From the NCBI RefSeq assembly GCF_004804275.1, contig NZ_STGI01000012.1:1-64000 (forward strand): a stretch of DNA of 64,000 nucleotides, read 5' to 3'. This stretch comes from Herbaspirillum sp. ST 5-3. GTDB taxonomy: Bacteria; Pseudomonadota; Gammaproteobacteria; Burkholderiales; Burkholderiaceae_D. The translations under genes and the position numbers were made by a program. Below the pieces are notes generated by a model that was not told the DNA's origin, ran no database searches, and saw only the letters and a program-made list of their open reading frames with translations. Shown in pieces: positions 1 through 9,140 of the stretch (position 1 is its first letter; each line of letters starts with the position of its first letter).

Positions 1-91
1 CTTGCTCATCTTCATCACCTCCGATTGCCGTCACCGGCAATTCGGATGCGACTTTCAATTTACGGACAAGTTCTTAGCCAGAGTAAAAACT

Positions 92-871
92 ATGTTAGAG
101 AATTCGCAAAAATTTTTTATAGCCTTTGTCGCTACGTTCATTTTTTCCGCCACCCCGAACGTTCACGCCGAAAAAATCTACAGCCAGAAAGAGCGCCAAG
201 CGGAAGAGGCACGAATTCAAAAAGATATCGAGAAGAACCTGGATTGGCGAAACCGGACGCCGGATACATCAGACGAGTTGCCAGATGCAGATCGTTGGCT
301 ATATGGCCGCTCGAACGAATCCATTCTGTTGCGGCAATCAACGGGGGAGCGGTTCGGCATATTTGAATCTTTCGATGACAAGAACAATACAAAAATATTT
401 GAGATTCGTATGCATAAGAAAAGCAAGCTTACGGGTCGATTCCGTCCATTTCAAGGCAACTGCGAAGGCGAATCGATTTCGGCTGAATTAGTCGCGGCAC
501 CTTTCGTGTTGTACCAGGAAATGTGCGCCGTCGCAGATGGATCAACAGAGCATTCACTCTATTTGTATGATTATGCGAGTCGTGGCTTGTACTGGATATA
601 CAGCGCGACTCTTAGCGACTATGAAAAGCCAAAGGTCACCTACAAAGACGGGGCGTACAGGCTTCGTTGGAAATTCAGGCTGATTGGAAACAAGGAGCAA
701 ACAGTAATCACTCGGAATTTCCAGATTTCTAAAGTCGGAAATGGGAACTGGGCAGTTAAGGACCTCCCCCCAATTAACGAAGAGATTGATGGCGTTACAC
801 CAGTAGAAAAACTGCCTCTTAAAACTGAATACGATTTGCCGGCATTCGTCGCGGACTGGGGAAAGCGTTGA
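92..871 (+). CDS. Secreted hypothetical protein
   Basis: I do not recognise the family. The 259-residue product starts with an apparent signal peptide: a short polar start, a hydrophobic stretch (FFIAFVATFIFSA) and a likely cleavage after VHA at about residue 26. It is therefore probably periplasmic. The frame stays open upstream to base 2, but the ATG at 92 is preferred because it places the signal peptide at the N-terminus. The mature part is polar with several aromatic residues and shows no recognisable catalytic motif. The DNA is clearly more AT-rich than most of the window, which with its neighbour at 1039 suggests acquired DNA. Coding status is well supported by length and signal peptide; function is unknown. 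Confidence 0.7.
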   Translation: MLENSQKFFIAFVATFIFSATPNVHAEKIYSQKERQAEEARIQKDIEKNLDWRNRTPDTSDELPDADRWLYGRSNESILLRQSTGERFGIFESFDDKNNTKIFEIRMHKKSKLTGRFRPFQGNCEGESISAELVAAPFVLYQEMCAVADGSTEHSLYLYDYASRGLYWIYSATLSDYEKPKVTYKDGAYRLRWKFRLIGNKEQTVITRNFQISKVGNGNWAVKDLPPINEEIDGVTPVEKLPLKTEYDLPAFVADWGKR

Positions 872-950
872 CGATGGATCGGCTCCCGCGGTCAGGCCTT
901 GTAATCACTCAAATGTTGGAATGCAATATCTGCCTCAACTTGACGATACA

Positions 951-998
951 CAAATTTCTTGTGACCTGTCTTGGGATTTTTGGACCACAAGAAATTTG
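951..998. repeat. Perfect 13-bp inverted repeat
   Basis: CAAATTTCTTGTG at 951-963 is exactly inverted at 986-998, with a 22-base loop. It lies in the 167-base gap between the secreted hypothetical gene and the P-loop gene, ending 40 bases before the latter's ATG. It could be a leader hairpin, an operator or a terminator. There is no T-run after it, so a standard terminator is less likely. Confidence 0.6.
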
Positions 999-1038
999 AG
1001 AAGATGGCGCCCAAACGAAAAGAGCTCATACCCGAGAT

Positions 1039-1692
1039 ATGCACCTCATATTTATCGAAGGAATCCCAGGCTCGGGAAAGAGCACATTAGCAGAGAAGAT
1101 CTGTGCCGCGGCTGCTCGGGTAGGATATGACGCCAAATGGTATTTAGAGGAGTCAAAAAATCACCCGGTACATCCGGCAACCTGGCGCATATTGAAATCT
1201 CAGCCGAGCTTTGCCGAAGAGTGCCTGCGGTCCTGGTCAAACTTTGTCGAGCAGTACCAGAAGCGGAACATCTTGCATATTCTGGAAGGCAGCGCCTTCC
1301 AGTCGACCGTCCGCTTTATGATGGAGCATAAGCAAGCTGGCATTGAGGATTATTATCGACGCTTTGAGGACATAATTCGCCCGCTGAGCCCTCGCATGGT
1401 CTACTTGCGACCACGGGACGCGGCGCAATACGCAGCTTATGTTTCCAGATTTCGAGGCGCGGCTTGGACAGCGAAGGTAGGCGAATATCTGGAGCGCACG
1501 CATTACTCTGTTTCGCGCGGATTAAGCGGTGCCCATGGGATGCATCAGTTTTGGGCCGAGTACACAGCACTTTGCGATGATTTGATAGCAAAGACATCAA
1601 TGCCGGCAAAGACGATCAAGGTGGTTCCCGATGAATGGGACAGGCATCTCACTGAAGCAATCAACTTCCTTGGTTTGAGAGAGGCGAACTGA
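1039..1692 (+). CDS. P-loop nucleotide-binding (kinase-like) protein
   Basis: The N-terminus carries a clean Walker A motif, EGIPGSGKST at residues 7-16, followed directly by a helix, as in small nucleotide or thymidylate-type kinases of the P-loop NTPase superfamily. The 217-residue length fits a small soluble ATP-binding kinase. A predicted lid-like Arg-rich segment (YRRFEDIIRPLSPR) occurs mid-protein. The substrate cannot be told from sequence. The gene sits alone between an AT-rich secreted hypothetical gene and the convergent glgX, and its own composition is also below the window average, so horizontal acquisition is plausible. A shorter overlapping frame at 921-1130 is not credible. Confidence 0.65.
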   Translation: MHLIFIEGIPGSGKSTLAEKICAAAARVGYDAKWYLEESKNHPVHPATWRILKSQPSFAEECLRSWSNFVEQYQKRNILHILEGSAFQSTVRFMMEHKQAGIEDYYRRFEDIIRPLSPRMVYLRPRDAAQYAAYVSRFRGAAWTAKVGEYLERTHYSVSRGLSGAHGMHQFWAEYTALCDDLIAKTSMPAKTIKVVPDEWDRHLTEAINFLGLREAN

Positions 1693-1702
1693 GGATACAT
1701 AC

Positions 1703-3817
1703 TTAATCCCCCTTCACTCCTCCCGGCACCCGATTCGCAAACAACACCGCACTGTGCCCCTGCACCTCAACGGCAGGCTCCTCGACAACACGCATCTCGG
1801 CGCCCGGTACCGCACTATCAATCAGCAAATACCATCTCACCTGCCCCGGCGGAAAACTGAATCGAATCGGTTCAGGCCCGCCGTTGATGAACATCAGCAC
1901 TAGCTCCAGCTCTCCATCGACGGCGACGCCTGCCCGCCGCACCGACAGCGCCCACGCTTCGGAGTTCTGCCATGCCTCTTCCGACAGGCCATTGCCCTGT
2001 TCGTCGAACCAGGCGATGTCCGGTACGCCGGGCGCGACTTCCTGGCCGTGCAGGAAGCGTCGTGATTGCAGCAAGGCGAAGCTGTGGCGTAGCGCCGCCA
2101 GCCGGCCCACGTAGTCGATCAGCGATTGCCCTTCCGGCGTGTGCGCCGCCTTCCAGTCCACCCATGAAATTTCATTGTCCTGGCAATAGGCATTGTTGTT
2201 GCCGCCTTGTGTGCGGCCGAATTCGTCACCAGCGAGAAGCATCGGCGTGCCTTGCGCGAACAGGAGGGTGGCCAGCATGGCGCGCTTCACCTTTTCGCGC
2301 AGATCCCGGACTGCGGGATCGTCGCTCGCGCCTTCCGTGCCCCAGTTCGCGCTGTGGTTTTCGCTATGCCCGTCGTTGTTGTCTTCGCCGTTGGCTTCGT
2401 TGTGCTTCTGCGCATAGCTGACCAGATCCTGCAGCGTGAAGCCGTCATGCGAGGTCACGAAGTTGATGGATGCCCAGGGCTTGCGATGGCGCCGGTCGAA
2501 CATGTCGGCCGAACCGCTGAGGCGCTTGGCGAGTTCGGGCCGCTGTCCGGCGTCGCCGCGCCAGAACTGCCGGACGCAGTCGCGGAACTTGTCGTTCCAT
2601 TCGGCGAAGCGCGGCGGGTGGTTGCCGAGCTGGTAGCCGCCGAGGCCGACGTCCCAAGGCTCGGAAATCAGCTTCAGGCGCGATAGCACGGGGTCTTGCA
2701 GAATCGCGTCGAAGAACCCGGCGCCCGGATCGAAGCCGGTGCCTTCGCGCCCGAGCGTCGCGCCGAGGTCGAAGCGAAAACCATCGATATGAAACGAGTC
2801 GGCCCAGTAGCGCAGGGAGTCGAGCACCATCTGCAGCACGCGCGGATGCGAGATGTTGAGCGTGTTGCCGCAGCCGGTTTCGTCGATGTAGTAGCGTTCG
2901 TTGCCGGGCACGAGGCGGAAATAGCTGCCGTTGTCGAGGCCGCGAAAGCAGATGGTCGGCCCCAGTTCGCTGCCGCTGGCGGTATGGTTGTAGACCACGT
3001 CGAGAATCACTTCGATGCCCGCCGCGTGCAGGCGGCGGATCGCGAAGCGCATGTCGTGCAGTCCGCCGGTGGACAGGTAGCTCGGTTCCGGCGCAAAGAA
3101 GGACAGCGGACTGTAGCCCCAGTAATTGCGCAACCCGCGTCCCAGCAGGAAATGATCCTGCAGGAAGGCCTGCACCGGCATCAGTTCGACGGTGGTCACG
3201 CCGAGCTTGTGCAGATGATCGATGAAGCGCGGATTGGCCAACGCGGTGAAGGTGCCGCGCAGATCGGCACGCAAGTCCTCGCGCAGCATCGAGATGCCGC
3301 GCACGTGCGCTTCATAAATCACAGTCTTTGACCATGGAACGACTGGCCGCCGGTCGTCGCCCCAATTGAATGCGTCTTCGACCACGACCGCTTTCGGCAT
3401 CGCCGCCGCGCTGTCGCGCCGGTCGAAACTGAGGTCGGCGCGCGACGAGCCGATGCGGTAGCCGAACAGCGCGTCGGTCCAGCGCAGCGGGCCGGATAGT
3501 TGCCGCGCGTACGGATCGAGCAGCAGCTTGTGATGATTGAAGCGGTAACCGCGCTGCGGCTCGTACGGCCCGTGGGCGCGATAGCCGTAGAGCAGACCGG
3601 GGTTGGCTTCGGGCAGGTAGCCGTGCCAGACTTCGTCGGTGCATTCGGGCAGAGGCAACCGCGCCAGTTCCTTGCGGCCGGCTGCGTCGAACACGCACAG
3701 CTCGATCTTCTCCGCACTCGCCGAAAACACGGCGAAGTTGACGCCCGAGCCGTCATAGCTTGCGCCAAGCGGATAGGGCAGGCCCGGCATCAGCCGGCCC
3801 GGAATTTCAAAGAACAT
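1703..3817 (-). CDS. glgX: Glycogen debranching enzyme GlgX
   Basis: A GH13-family isoamylase-type enzyme that cleaves alpha-1,6 branches of phosphorylase-limited glycogen in the cytoplasm. The 704-residue length matches GlgX. It begins with a CBM48-like N-terminal domain (PGLPYPLGASYDGSGVNFAVFS), then the alpha-amylase barrel. Family motifs are visible: VVYNHT, DGFRFDLG (nucleophile Asp), SEPWDVG (acid/base Glu) and NFVTSHDG. The ATG at 3817 has a GGGAGA ribosome site eight bases upstream. No glgA, glgB, glgC or glgP lies nearby, so it is isolated from a glycogen operon. The convergent P-loop gene ends 10 bases away. Identification is confident. Confidence 0.95.
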   Translation of the reverse strand: MFFEIPGRLMPGLPYPLGASYDGSGVNFAVFSASAEKIELCVFDAAGRKELARLPLPECTDEVWHGYLPEANPGLLYGYRAHGPYEPQRGYRFNHHKLLLDPYARQLSGPLRWTDALFGYRIGSSRADLSFDRRDSAAAMPKAVVVEDAFNWGDDRRPVVPWSKTVIYEAHVRGISMLREDLRADLRGTFTALANPRFIDHLHKLGVTTVELMPVQAFLQDHFLLGRGLRNYWGYSPLSFFAPEPSYLSTGGLHDMRFAIRRLHAAGIEVILDVVYNHTASGSELGPTICFRGLDNGSYFRLVPGNERYYIDETGCGNTLNISHPRVLQMVLDSLRYWADSFHIDGFRFDLGATLGREGTGFDPGAGFFDAILQDPVLSRLKLISEPWDVGLGGYQLGNHPPRFAEWNDKFRDCVRQFWRGDAGQRPELAKRLSGSADMFDRRHRKPWASINFVTSHDGFTLQDLVSYAQKHNEANGEDNNDGHSENHSANWGTEGASDDPAVRDLREKVKRAMLATLLFAQGTPMLLAGDEFGRTQGGNNNAYCQDNEISWVDWKAAHTPEGQSLIDYVGRLAALRHSFALLQSRRFLHGQEVAPGVPDIAWFDEQGNGLSEEAWQNSEAWALSVRRAGVAVDGELELVLMFINGGPEPIRFSFPPGQVRWYLLIDSAVPGAEMRVVEEPAVEVQGHSAVLFANRVPGGVKGD

Positions 3818-3989
3818 GCATCAGGTCTCCCGGCGCTTGCGATTGCTGTCTGGACAAACTTCGAGCTGCCAGGTAATGCTATCGTTCCCGCGCGAACGGG
3901 ATTCGGGGAAATATCAATGGTCCTGACAGAATGGTTCCGAACGGCGGCCGGCAGGACTACCCTGCGGCTTCATGCCAGGCCTTCTGGTC

Positions 3990-4625
3990 CTATTGGCGCC
4001 GGCCCTTGCGCGGGTCGGGCTGGCCGAACTTGATGGGCGATGCGTATTCAGGTCGCAAGCCGCGCACGCTGCTGTACACATCGCGGATGCGTGCGAGATC
4101 GGACTCCAGATCGCCGGTCAGCGTGATGTAGTCCACCAGGCGCACTTCCTTCTTCTGATAGTCGATGCAGGCGATGCCGAGCGGCACGCCGGCGCTCAGC
4201 GCGATGTGATAAAAACCGCTGCGCCAGGTATCGCGATATTTGCGCGTGCCTTCCGGTGCCAGCGCGAGCCAGTAATGGTCGGCCTGCTTGATGCGCACCG
4301 CCAGCCGCTCGATAGCGCCGGTGGAAGCGCCGCGCTCGATCGGCTCGCCGCCCCATGCACGGAACAAGGGTCCGAGCAGCGCACCGCACGCGCCGCGAAA
4401 CAGGGCCTCCTTGCCAAGCCAGCGGAACGGCACGCCGACACCCCATTTCGCAAACAGCCCGATGACAAAATCCCAGTTGGAGGTATGCGGATACACGATC
4501 ACGACGCCGCGCGGCCCGGGCAGCGGCGCGAAATTCACGCGCCAGCCGAACAGGGCCAGTGCCCGGACCGCGAAGCGTTGCAAGGAGGAGGAGACGGAGC
4601 GGACAGTCAGATAATGTTCGGCCAT
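3990..4625 (-). CDS. Lysophospholipid/1-acylglycerol-phosphate acyltransferase family protein
   Basis: A PlsC-like membrane-associated acyltransferase of 211 residues. The HX4D catalytic motif is HTSNWD near residue 47. The second block, RWLGKEALF, and the third, LAPEGTRK, match the glycerolipid acyltransferase fold, in which the EGTR motif binds the phosphate of the acceptor. The short length and the single hydrophobic N-terminal segment resemble the small acyltransferases of beta- and gammaproteobacteria rather than classical PlsC. Likely role: acylation of a lysolipid or related acceptor at the inner membrane. The true acceptor cannot be deduced. It is transcribed in the same direction as glgX, with a 172-base gap between them. 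Confidence 0.85.
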   Translation of the reverse strand: MAEHYLTVRSVSSSLQRFAVRALALFGWRVNFAPLPGPRGVVIVYPHTSNWDFVIGLFAKWGVGVPFRWLGKEALFRGACGALLGPLFRAWGGEPIERGASTGAIERLAVRIKQADHYWLALAPEGTRKYRDTWRSGFYHIALSAGVPLGIACIDYQKKEVRLVDYITLTGDLESDLARIRDVYSSVRGLRPEYASPIKFGQPDPRKGRRQ

Positions 4626-4770
4626 GGTGTTCTCGTAGCAGCCGAAATATTATGCCTGTTTATGTGTGGAAATGTTTCTCCGGTCGCGCAAATCTGTTTC
4701 AATCAGTAATAAGACTGCAAGGCTCGAAACCCGGCCGCTAAGCTATTGCAAACTCCCCCGGAAAAAAGCG

Positions 4771-5061
4771 ATGAAGAACGTTTGCAGATTGCTATGGCCG
4801 ACCGTTGTGCTGTTCACCTTGCCGCTGGTCGCGCTGGCCGACTCATGGAAAGACGAAGGCGGACATGGCCGCGAATACAAGGAAAAGTATTGGGACGGCC
4901 ATTGCATGGTGGAGCGCAAGTTCAAGAAGAACGGCGAGTACAAGGAAAAGCGCAAGTGCAAGGATGATGGCGAACCGGCGGTGATTTATGCGCCGGCGCC
5001 GCCACCCGTCGTGCTTGAGCCGGGTCTCACCATCCAGGGAACGGCGCGCATTCCGCGATAA
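4771..5061 (+). CDS. Small secreted Lys/Glu-rich protein
   Basis: A 96-residue product with a signal peptide (MKNVCRLLWPTVVLFTLPLVALA, cleavage near residue 23). The short mature region is rich in Lys, Glu, Gly and Tyr, with two related YKEK segments and two cysteines that could pair (GHC and KCK). The C-terminus is proline-rich (APAPPP). The ATG at 4771 is chosen because it begins the signal peptide, although the frame extends upstream to 4666. It is probably periplasmic or envelope-associated. Function is not recognisable. It converges on the PPOX gene with only two bases between stops. Confidence 0.7.
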   Translation: MKNVCRLLWPTVVLFTLPLVALADSWKDEGGHGREYKEKYWDGHCMVERKFKKNGEYKEKRKCKDDGEPAVIYAPAPPPVVLEPGLTIQGTARIPR

Positions 5062-5063
5062 CA

Positions 5064-6011
5064 TCACGCAAAGCTTGCCGTCGCTTGCAGATGCGGCGAC
5101 GACTCGCGCAAGACCCAGCGCATGGGCAGCGCACCCTGCCTGAACACAAATCGCTCGGGAGAAAAACGCAGCATGCGCTTCGCGCCCGCGAAGCCTTCGA
5201 CCTGCGGCCCTTCCCACACGACGTCGGCACGGCCGCTCAGATGCAGCAAATCTCCTTGCTCGAAATCGATGAACAACAAGCCCGCGCGCCCGTCGGCGAG
5301 CAGATTGCCGATGGTGTTGAAGAGGTTGTTGCCCTGAAAATCCGGCCACATCAATCCGCCTTGCGCATCGACCTGCACGAAGCCGGGCCGTCCGCCGCGA
5401 TGCGATACATCGACTGCTTGCCCCGCCGCGCTCGCGATGAAGAAGGTATCGCATTGCCGGATCAAGGCCCTTGCCGCATTGGGCAGAGTAGCGCCGCCCG
5501 CCGTCAACGACGTCGCTCGTTCCTCGGTTAATGGCAGCCGCTCGCGCGTCTGGATGTATTTCGCGCAATTGCCGAAACTCTGCTGTACGCCGAGTGTGAA
5601 ACCCTGTGCATCCGTGTTGCTGACCACGCCGTTGACGCGATTGCGACGGCGCGTCTCGAACTGCAGGCCGAGGCCGCCGAGTGCATAGCCCGGCTGCATC
5701 GCTGCGGTCAGCGGATCGTCTTGCTGCAGGGATGCGGCTATGCGCAAGCTGACCGGGTCCGGCGACTGCATAAATCCCGGCTCGCCCCACAGCAGCGACG
5801 CCCACAGTCGACCGTCATCATCGCTGCCGCCGACGAAGAAGGTCGGCAGCAAGGGGAAGAAGTCGCGGTGCTGCTGCGGCATGTAATCGCGCAGCGCGAC
5901 TCTGCCGACCTTTTCCATCTGGCTGCGCACGCCGACACGTTCCTGCGCGGCGATCTCGCCGGCGTGAAACGGCTGTCCAGTTTCGGAAGAAGGCAGACGA
6001 TCGGCTTCCAT
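5064..6011 (-). CDS. Pyridoxamine 5'-phosphate oxidase-family FMN-binding protein
   Basis: A 315-residue protein with the split-barrel flavin fold of PPOX-class enzymes. The stretch from HRDFFPLLPTFFVGG through GRLWASLLWGEPGF resembles the FMN-binding strands, and the C-terminal half repeats the pattern (NNLFNTIGNLLADGRAGLLFID). The start at 6011 is supported by an AGGAGCT ribosome site and lies eight bases after the stop of the upstream GST gene, so the two are probably co-transcribed. Likely a flavin- or F420-type oxidoreductase of unknown substrate acting in redox detoxification alongside the GST. The frame is open upstream inside the GST gene, but that part has no family similarity. Confidence 0.8.
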   Translation of the reverse strand: MEADRLPSSETGQPFHAGEIAAQERVGVRSQMEKVGRVALRDYMPQQHRDFFPLLPTFFVGGSDDDGRLWASLLWGEPGFMQSPDPVSLRIAASLQQDDPLTAAMQPGYALGGLGLQFETRRRNRVNGVVSNTDAQGFTLGVQQSFGNCAKYIQTRERLPLTEERATSLTAGGATLPNAARALIRQCDTFFIASAAGQAVDVSHRGGRPGFVQVDAQGGLMWPDFQGNNLFNTIGNLLADGRAGLLFIDFEQGDLLHLSGRADVVWEGPQVEGFAGAKRMLRFSPERFVFRQGALPMRWVLRESSPHLQATASFA

Positions 6012-6019
6012 GCGAGCTC

Positions 6020-6655
6020 CTATGCCGCTTTCGCGCCGGCGGGCGGCAATTCGATCATCGGCACGAAGCGCGGCAAGGCCTCGACGCGCGCGAGCCACGC
6101 GCGCAATGCCGGATAAGGCGTCAGCGAAATGTCGCCTTCCGGTGCGCGGGCGATATAGCTGTAGCAGGCGATGTCGGCGATGGTCGGCGTGTCGCCCAAC
6201 AGAAAGCTGCGCGCCTGCAGTTCCGTGTCCATGATGGCGAACAGGCGCTGCGCGCGCTGTTGCGCGGCGTCGATGTCCACCGGCCTGCCGAAACGCTTGC
6301 CGACCCGCGCCAGGGCAGGGCCGAAGGCGATCTCGCCGGCGGCCACCGACAGCCAGCGCTGCAGCTGCGACGCGCCGAGCGCATCGCGCGGCATCCAGTG
6401 CTCGTCTCCGTAACGCAATGCAAGGTAGACCAGGATGGCGTTCGAGTCGGCCACCACGGTGCCGTTGTCGTCGATCACCGGCACCTGGCCGAAGGGATTG
6501 AGCTTGAGAAATTCCGCGCTCTTTTGCTGGCCGGCACGCAGGTCAATATCGACTGCATCAAAGGGCAGGCCGAGCAGGGAGAGAAAAAGTTCGGCGCGGT
6601 GTGCATGACCGGAGACGATGCTGCGGTAGAGCTTGATGGGCGATGGTGGCTGCAT
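6020..6655 (-). CDS. Glutathione S-transferase family protein
   Basis: A 211-residue soluble GST. The N-terminal thioredoxin-like domain contains the [18 protein letters not shown] segment with a catalytic-type Ser near residue 14, the cis-Pro motif QVPVI, and the glutathione-contact [11 protein letters not shown]. An all-helical C-terminal domain follows. A strong AAGGAG ribosome site precedes the ATG. It is divergent from a LysR regulator whose putative binding site lies between the two starts, so the regulator probably controls it. The PPOX-like gene follows eight bases downstream. Family assignment is secure; the natural electrophile substrate is unknown. Confidence 0.92.
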   Translation of the reverse strand: MQPPSPIKLYRSIVSGHAHRAELFLSLLGLPFDAVDIDLRAGQQKSAEFLKLNPFGQVPVIDDNGTVVADSNAILVYLALRYGDEHWMPRDALGASQLQRWLSVAAGEIAFGPALARVGKRFGRPVDIDAAQQRAQRLFAIMDTELQARSFLLGDTPTIADIACYSYIARAPEGDISLTPYPALRAWLARVEALPRFVPMIELPPAGAKAA

Positions 6656-6733
6656 GTCGGTTCTCCTTCTTGATTGGGGAAGTTCGATTCTGCGTCAGCC
6701 GCATTGCTGAATAAATAGCAATAAACAAAGCAA

Positions 6734-6756
6734 ATTACTTCATAATCCGGAGTAAT
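6734..6756. promoter_or_regulatory. LysR-type operator candidate
   Basis: ATTACT-N11-AGTAAT is a perfect six-base inverted repeat with an 11-base spacer. This is the T-N11-A architecture typical of LysR-family recognition sites. It lies between the divergent GST and LysR genes, ending 22 bases before the LysR start. Confidence 0.6.
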
Positions 6757-6778
6757 CAAATCGCATGGAGTCTGGCCC

Positions 6779-7681
6779 ATGGACAAGTTGCGCAGCATTC
6801 AAACCTTTGTCGAAATCGCCGAGCGCGGCAGTCTGACTGCCGCCGCCGACGCGCTCGATACGTCGCTGCCCACGGTGGTGCGCAAGCTCGCCGAACTGGA
6901 AAGCAATCTCGGCGTGCGCCTGTTCAACCGCACCACGCGGCGCATTCATCTGACTGATGAAGGGCATCGCTACCTGACGATCTGCAAGACTGCGCTCGCA
7001 CAACTGGAGGAGGCGGAAGAAGCGCTGTTTGAAGCCAAGGCCAGGCCGTCCGGCAAGCTGGTGGTCACCGCGCCGGTGCTGTTCGGCCGCCTGCATGTGG
7101 CGCCGCTGGTGATGCGCTTTTTGCGTATGCATCCCGAACTGAACGTCGACTTGCTGCTGCTCGATCGCAGCATCGACCTGATCGAGGAAGGCGTCGACAT
7201 CGCGGTGCGCATCGGCCACTTGGCCGATTCCACCTTGCATGCGGTGCCGGCCGGCTTTCTGCACCGCGTGATCTGCGCCAGTCCCGCCTACCTGAAAGAA
7301 CATGGCACGCCGAGGCATCCGTCGCAACTGACTGAACATGCGGCGATCCGCTTCACCGGTCGCAGCGTGCTGAGCGAATGGCAGTTCCGCGAGGATGGAC
7401 ATGACCTGAGCGTTCGCATCGCGCCGCGCATCACGACCAACTCGGTCGACGCCGCGCTGAATGCCTGCCGCGAGGGCATGGGTATCGGCGCCTTCCTGTC
7501 CTACATGGTGCAGGCGCCGGTCAGGGCAGGCGAGCTCAAGCCCATCCTGCGCAAGTTCGAAGCTGAACCGTTGCCAATCACGATGCTGTATCCGCACTCG
7601 AAGCTGATGTCGGCACGGGTGCGCGCCTTCATCGACTTCGCCGCGCCGCTGCTGCGCGCGCAGGATTTCAGGAAATTGTGA
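6779..7681 (+). CDS. LysR-family transcriptional regulator
   Basis: A 300-residue LysR-type regulator. The N-terminal winged helix-turn-helix (residues 1-60) reads DKLRSIQTFVEIAERGSLTAAADAL and ends with LGVRLFNRTTRRIHLT, the family signature. The rest is a two-lobed co-inducer domain. It resembles the CrgA/DsdC-like aerobic subgroup common in proteobacteria. It is divergent from the GST-PPOX pair, with an inverted T-N11-A repeat in the gap, so it probably controls that pair and itself. The inducer is unknown. Confidence 0.93.
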   Translation: MDKLRSIQTFVEIAERGSLTAAADALDTSLPTVVRKLAELESNLGVRLFNRTTRRIHLTDEGHRYLTICKTALAQLEEAEEALFEAKARPSGKLVVTAPVLFGRLHVAPLVMRFLRMHPELNVDLLLLDRSIDLIEEGVDIAVRIGHLADSTLHAVPAGFLHRVICASPAYLKEHGTPRHPSQLTEHAAIRFTGRSVLSEWQFREDGHDLSVRIAPRITTNSVDAALNACREGMGIGAFLSYMVQAPVRAGELKPILRKFEAEPLPITMLYPHSKLMSARVRAFIDFAAPLLRAQDFRKL

Positions 7682-7751
7682 AACGAGCTATTGGTTAACT
7701 GTTGTGCAAGCCCGGGTGCTAGAATGTTTCCTTACGTTTTGGGCGTCAGAC

Positions 7752-9044
7752 ATGAACGTTACCGCCAAGTCTTATCAAATCATCATCGAGCAGCTGCGTG
7801 TCGGAATGTTCGTCATTCTCGACCTGAGTTGGCTGCAGCATGATTTTCCGCGCAACAGCTTCAAGATAAAAAACGAAGAGCAGCTGGCCAAGATCCGCGC
7901 GCTCGGACTCAAGCGTATCCGCATCGATCCACTGCGCAGCGACAGTGTGCCGGAACCGCTGGCGCCGGGCGAAACCATTTCCGCGGAGGATCGCGCGACC
8001 GAAGCCGTCGACCTGCCGGAAAGTCCGATGGCCAAGGCCAAGCGCGCGCGCATCGAACGCATCAACCAGCAGCGCGCGGCGGTGGTCGAATGCGAGTCGC
8101 AGTTCGTGCGCACCGCGGCCACGCTCAAGCACATCAACAACAATCTCTTCGCCCGGCCGCAGGAAGCCTATCAGCGCGCCAACGAACTGGTTGATCACCT
8201 GGTCGATTCCGTACTGACCGATCGCGATATCGCGATCCACCTGATGAAGGACAAGATCGGCGGCGAGGAAATGTACTTCCACTCGCTGAACGTATCGGTG
8301 CTGGCGATGATGCTCGCCAAGCAGATGAAGCTGCCGAAGGAAGCCGTGAAGGAACTTGGCTTCGGCAGCCTGTTCCACGATATCGGCAAGCTCGACATTC
8401 CCGATCGGGTGCTGCACAAGACCACGCCGCTGACGCGTGCCGAGCAGAATCTTTTCGAGCTGCACTGCGCCTATGGCGAGCCGATCGCGAAGAAACTCGG
8501 ATTGTCGCGCGCGGCGACCGATATCATTCTCGAGCATCATGAATGCATGGACGGCAGCGGCTATCCGAACCGCCTCAAGGGCGACCATATCTCGCCGCTG
8601 GCGCGCATCGTGGCCGTGGTCAACACCTACGACAATCTGTGCAACCGCCCGAACCCCGCCGACTCGCTGTCGCCGTATGCCGCGCTGGCGCACATGTTCG
8701 CGCGGCAGCGCACCCAGCTCGACGGCGATCCGCTCGGCATCTTCATCCGTTGCCTCGGCGTGTACCCGCCGGGAACCATTGTGCGCCTGTCGGACGGCAC
8801 GCCCGGCATGGTGGTGGCGGTCAACTCGGCCCGGCCGTTGCGTCCGTCCGTACTGATCTACGATCCGGAAGTGCCGAGCAGCGAAGCCATCATCCTCGAC
8901 CTGGAACACGAGCCGGACATCAACATCAGCGAAAGCCTCAAGCCGATGCAGTTATCGCGCGAAGCGCATGCTTATTTGAATCCACGCAAGCGCATGAGCT
9001 ATTACTTCAACCTGCCGAATTCGCGCCCGAAGGCACGCTCCTGA
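7752..9044 (+). CDS. HD-GYP c-di-GMP phosphodiesterase with DUF3391
   Basis: A 430-residue cytoplasmic protein with an N-terminal DUF3391 domain (LRVGMFVILDLSWLQHDF) and a C-terminal HD-GYP domain. Catalytic signatures are present: FHDIGKLD (the HD metal pair), HHECMDGSGYP (the GYP motif) and the adjoining RIVAVVNTYDNL helix. HD-GYP enzymes hydrolyse c-di-GMP to GMP or pGpG. The start at 7752 gives the normal DUF3391 N-terminus; the frame extends 16 codons upstream without support. It probably counters the three diguanylate cyclases elsewhere in this window, but direct partnership is not shown. Confidence 0.94.
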   Translation: MNVTAKSYQIIIEQLRVGMFVILDLSWLQHDFPRNSFKIKNEEQLAKIRALGLKRIRIDPLRSDSVPEPLAPGETISAEDRATEAVDLPESPMAKAKRARIERINQQRAAVVECESQFVRTAATLKHINNNLFARPQEAYQRANELVDHLVDSVLTDRDIAIHLMKDKIGGEEMYFHSLNVSVLAMMLAKQMKLPKEAVKELGFGSLFHDIGKLDIPDRVLHKTTPLTRAEQNLFELHCAYGEPIAKKLGLSRAATDIILEHHECMDGSGYPNRLKGDHISPLARIVAVVNTYDNLCNRPNPADSLSPYAALAHMFARQRTQLDGDPLGIFIRCLGVYPPGTIVRLSDGTPGMVVAVNSARPLRPSVLIYDPEVPSSEAIILDLEHEPDINISESLKPMQLSREAHAYLNPRKRMSYYFNLPNSRPKARS

Positions 9045-9140
9045 ATTGGGCGGTGGAAATGCGCGGACCGTGCGCCGCGCAAATCGCTTCTTCCCTCTCT
9101 GCGCACAGTCCCTATACTGGATGTTTGCGGAGCGTGCGGA

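Noticed and set aside
921-1130. Possible small protein before the P-loop gene
   Set aside because: It overlaps the P-loop gene start, contains the arms of the inverted repeat and shows no domain or ribosome site.
4666-4770. Extended N-terminus for the small secreted protein
   Set aside because: The extra residues would place the signal peptide internally; the ATG at 4771 is more sensible.
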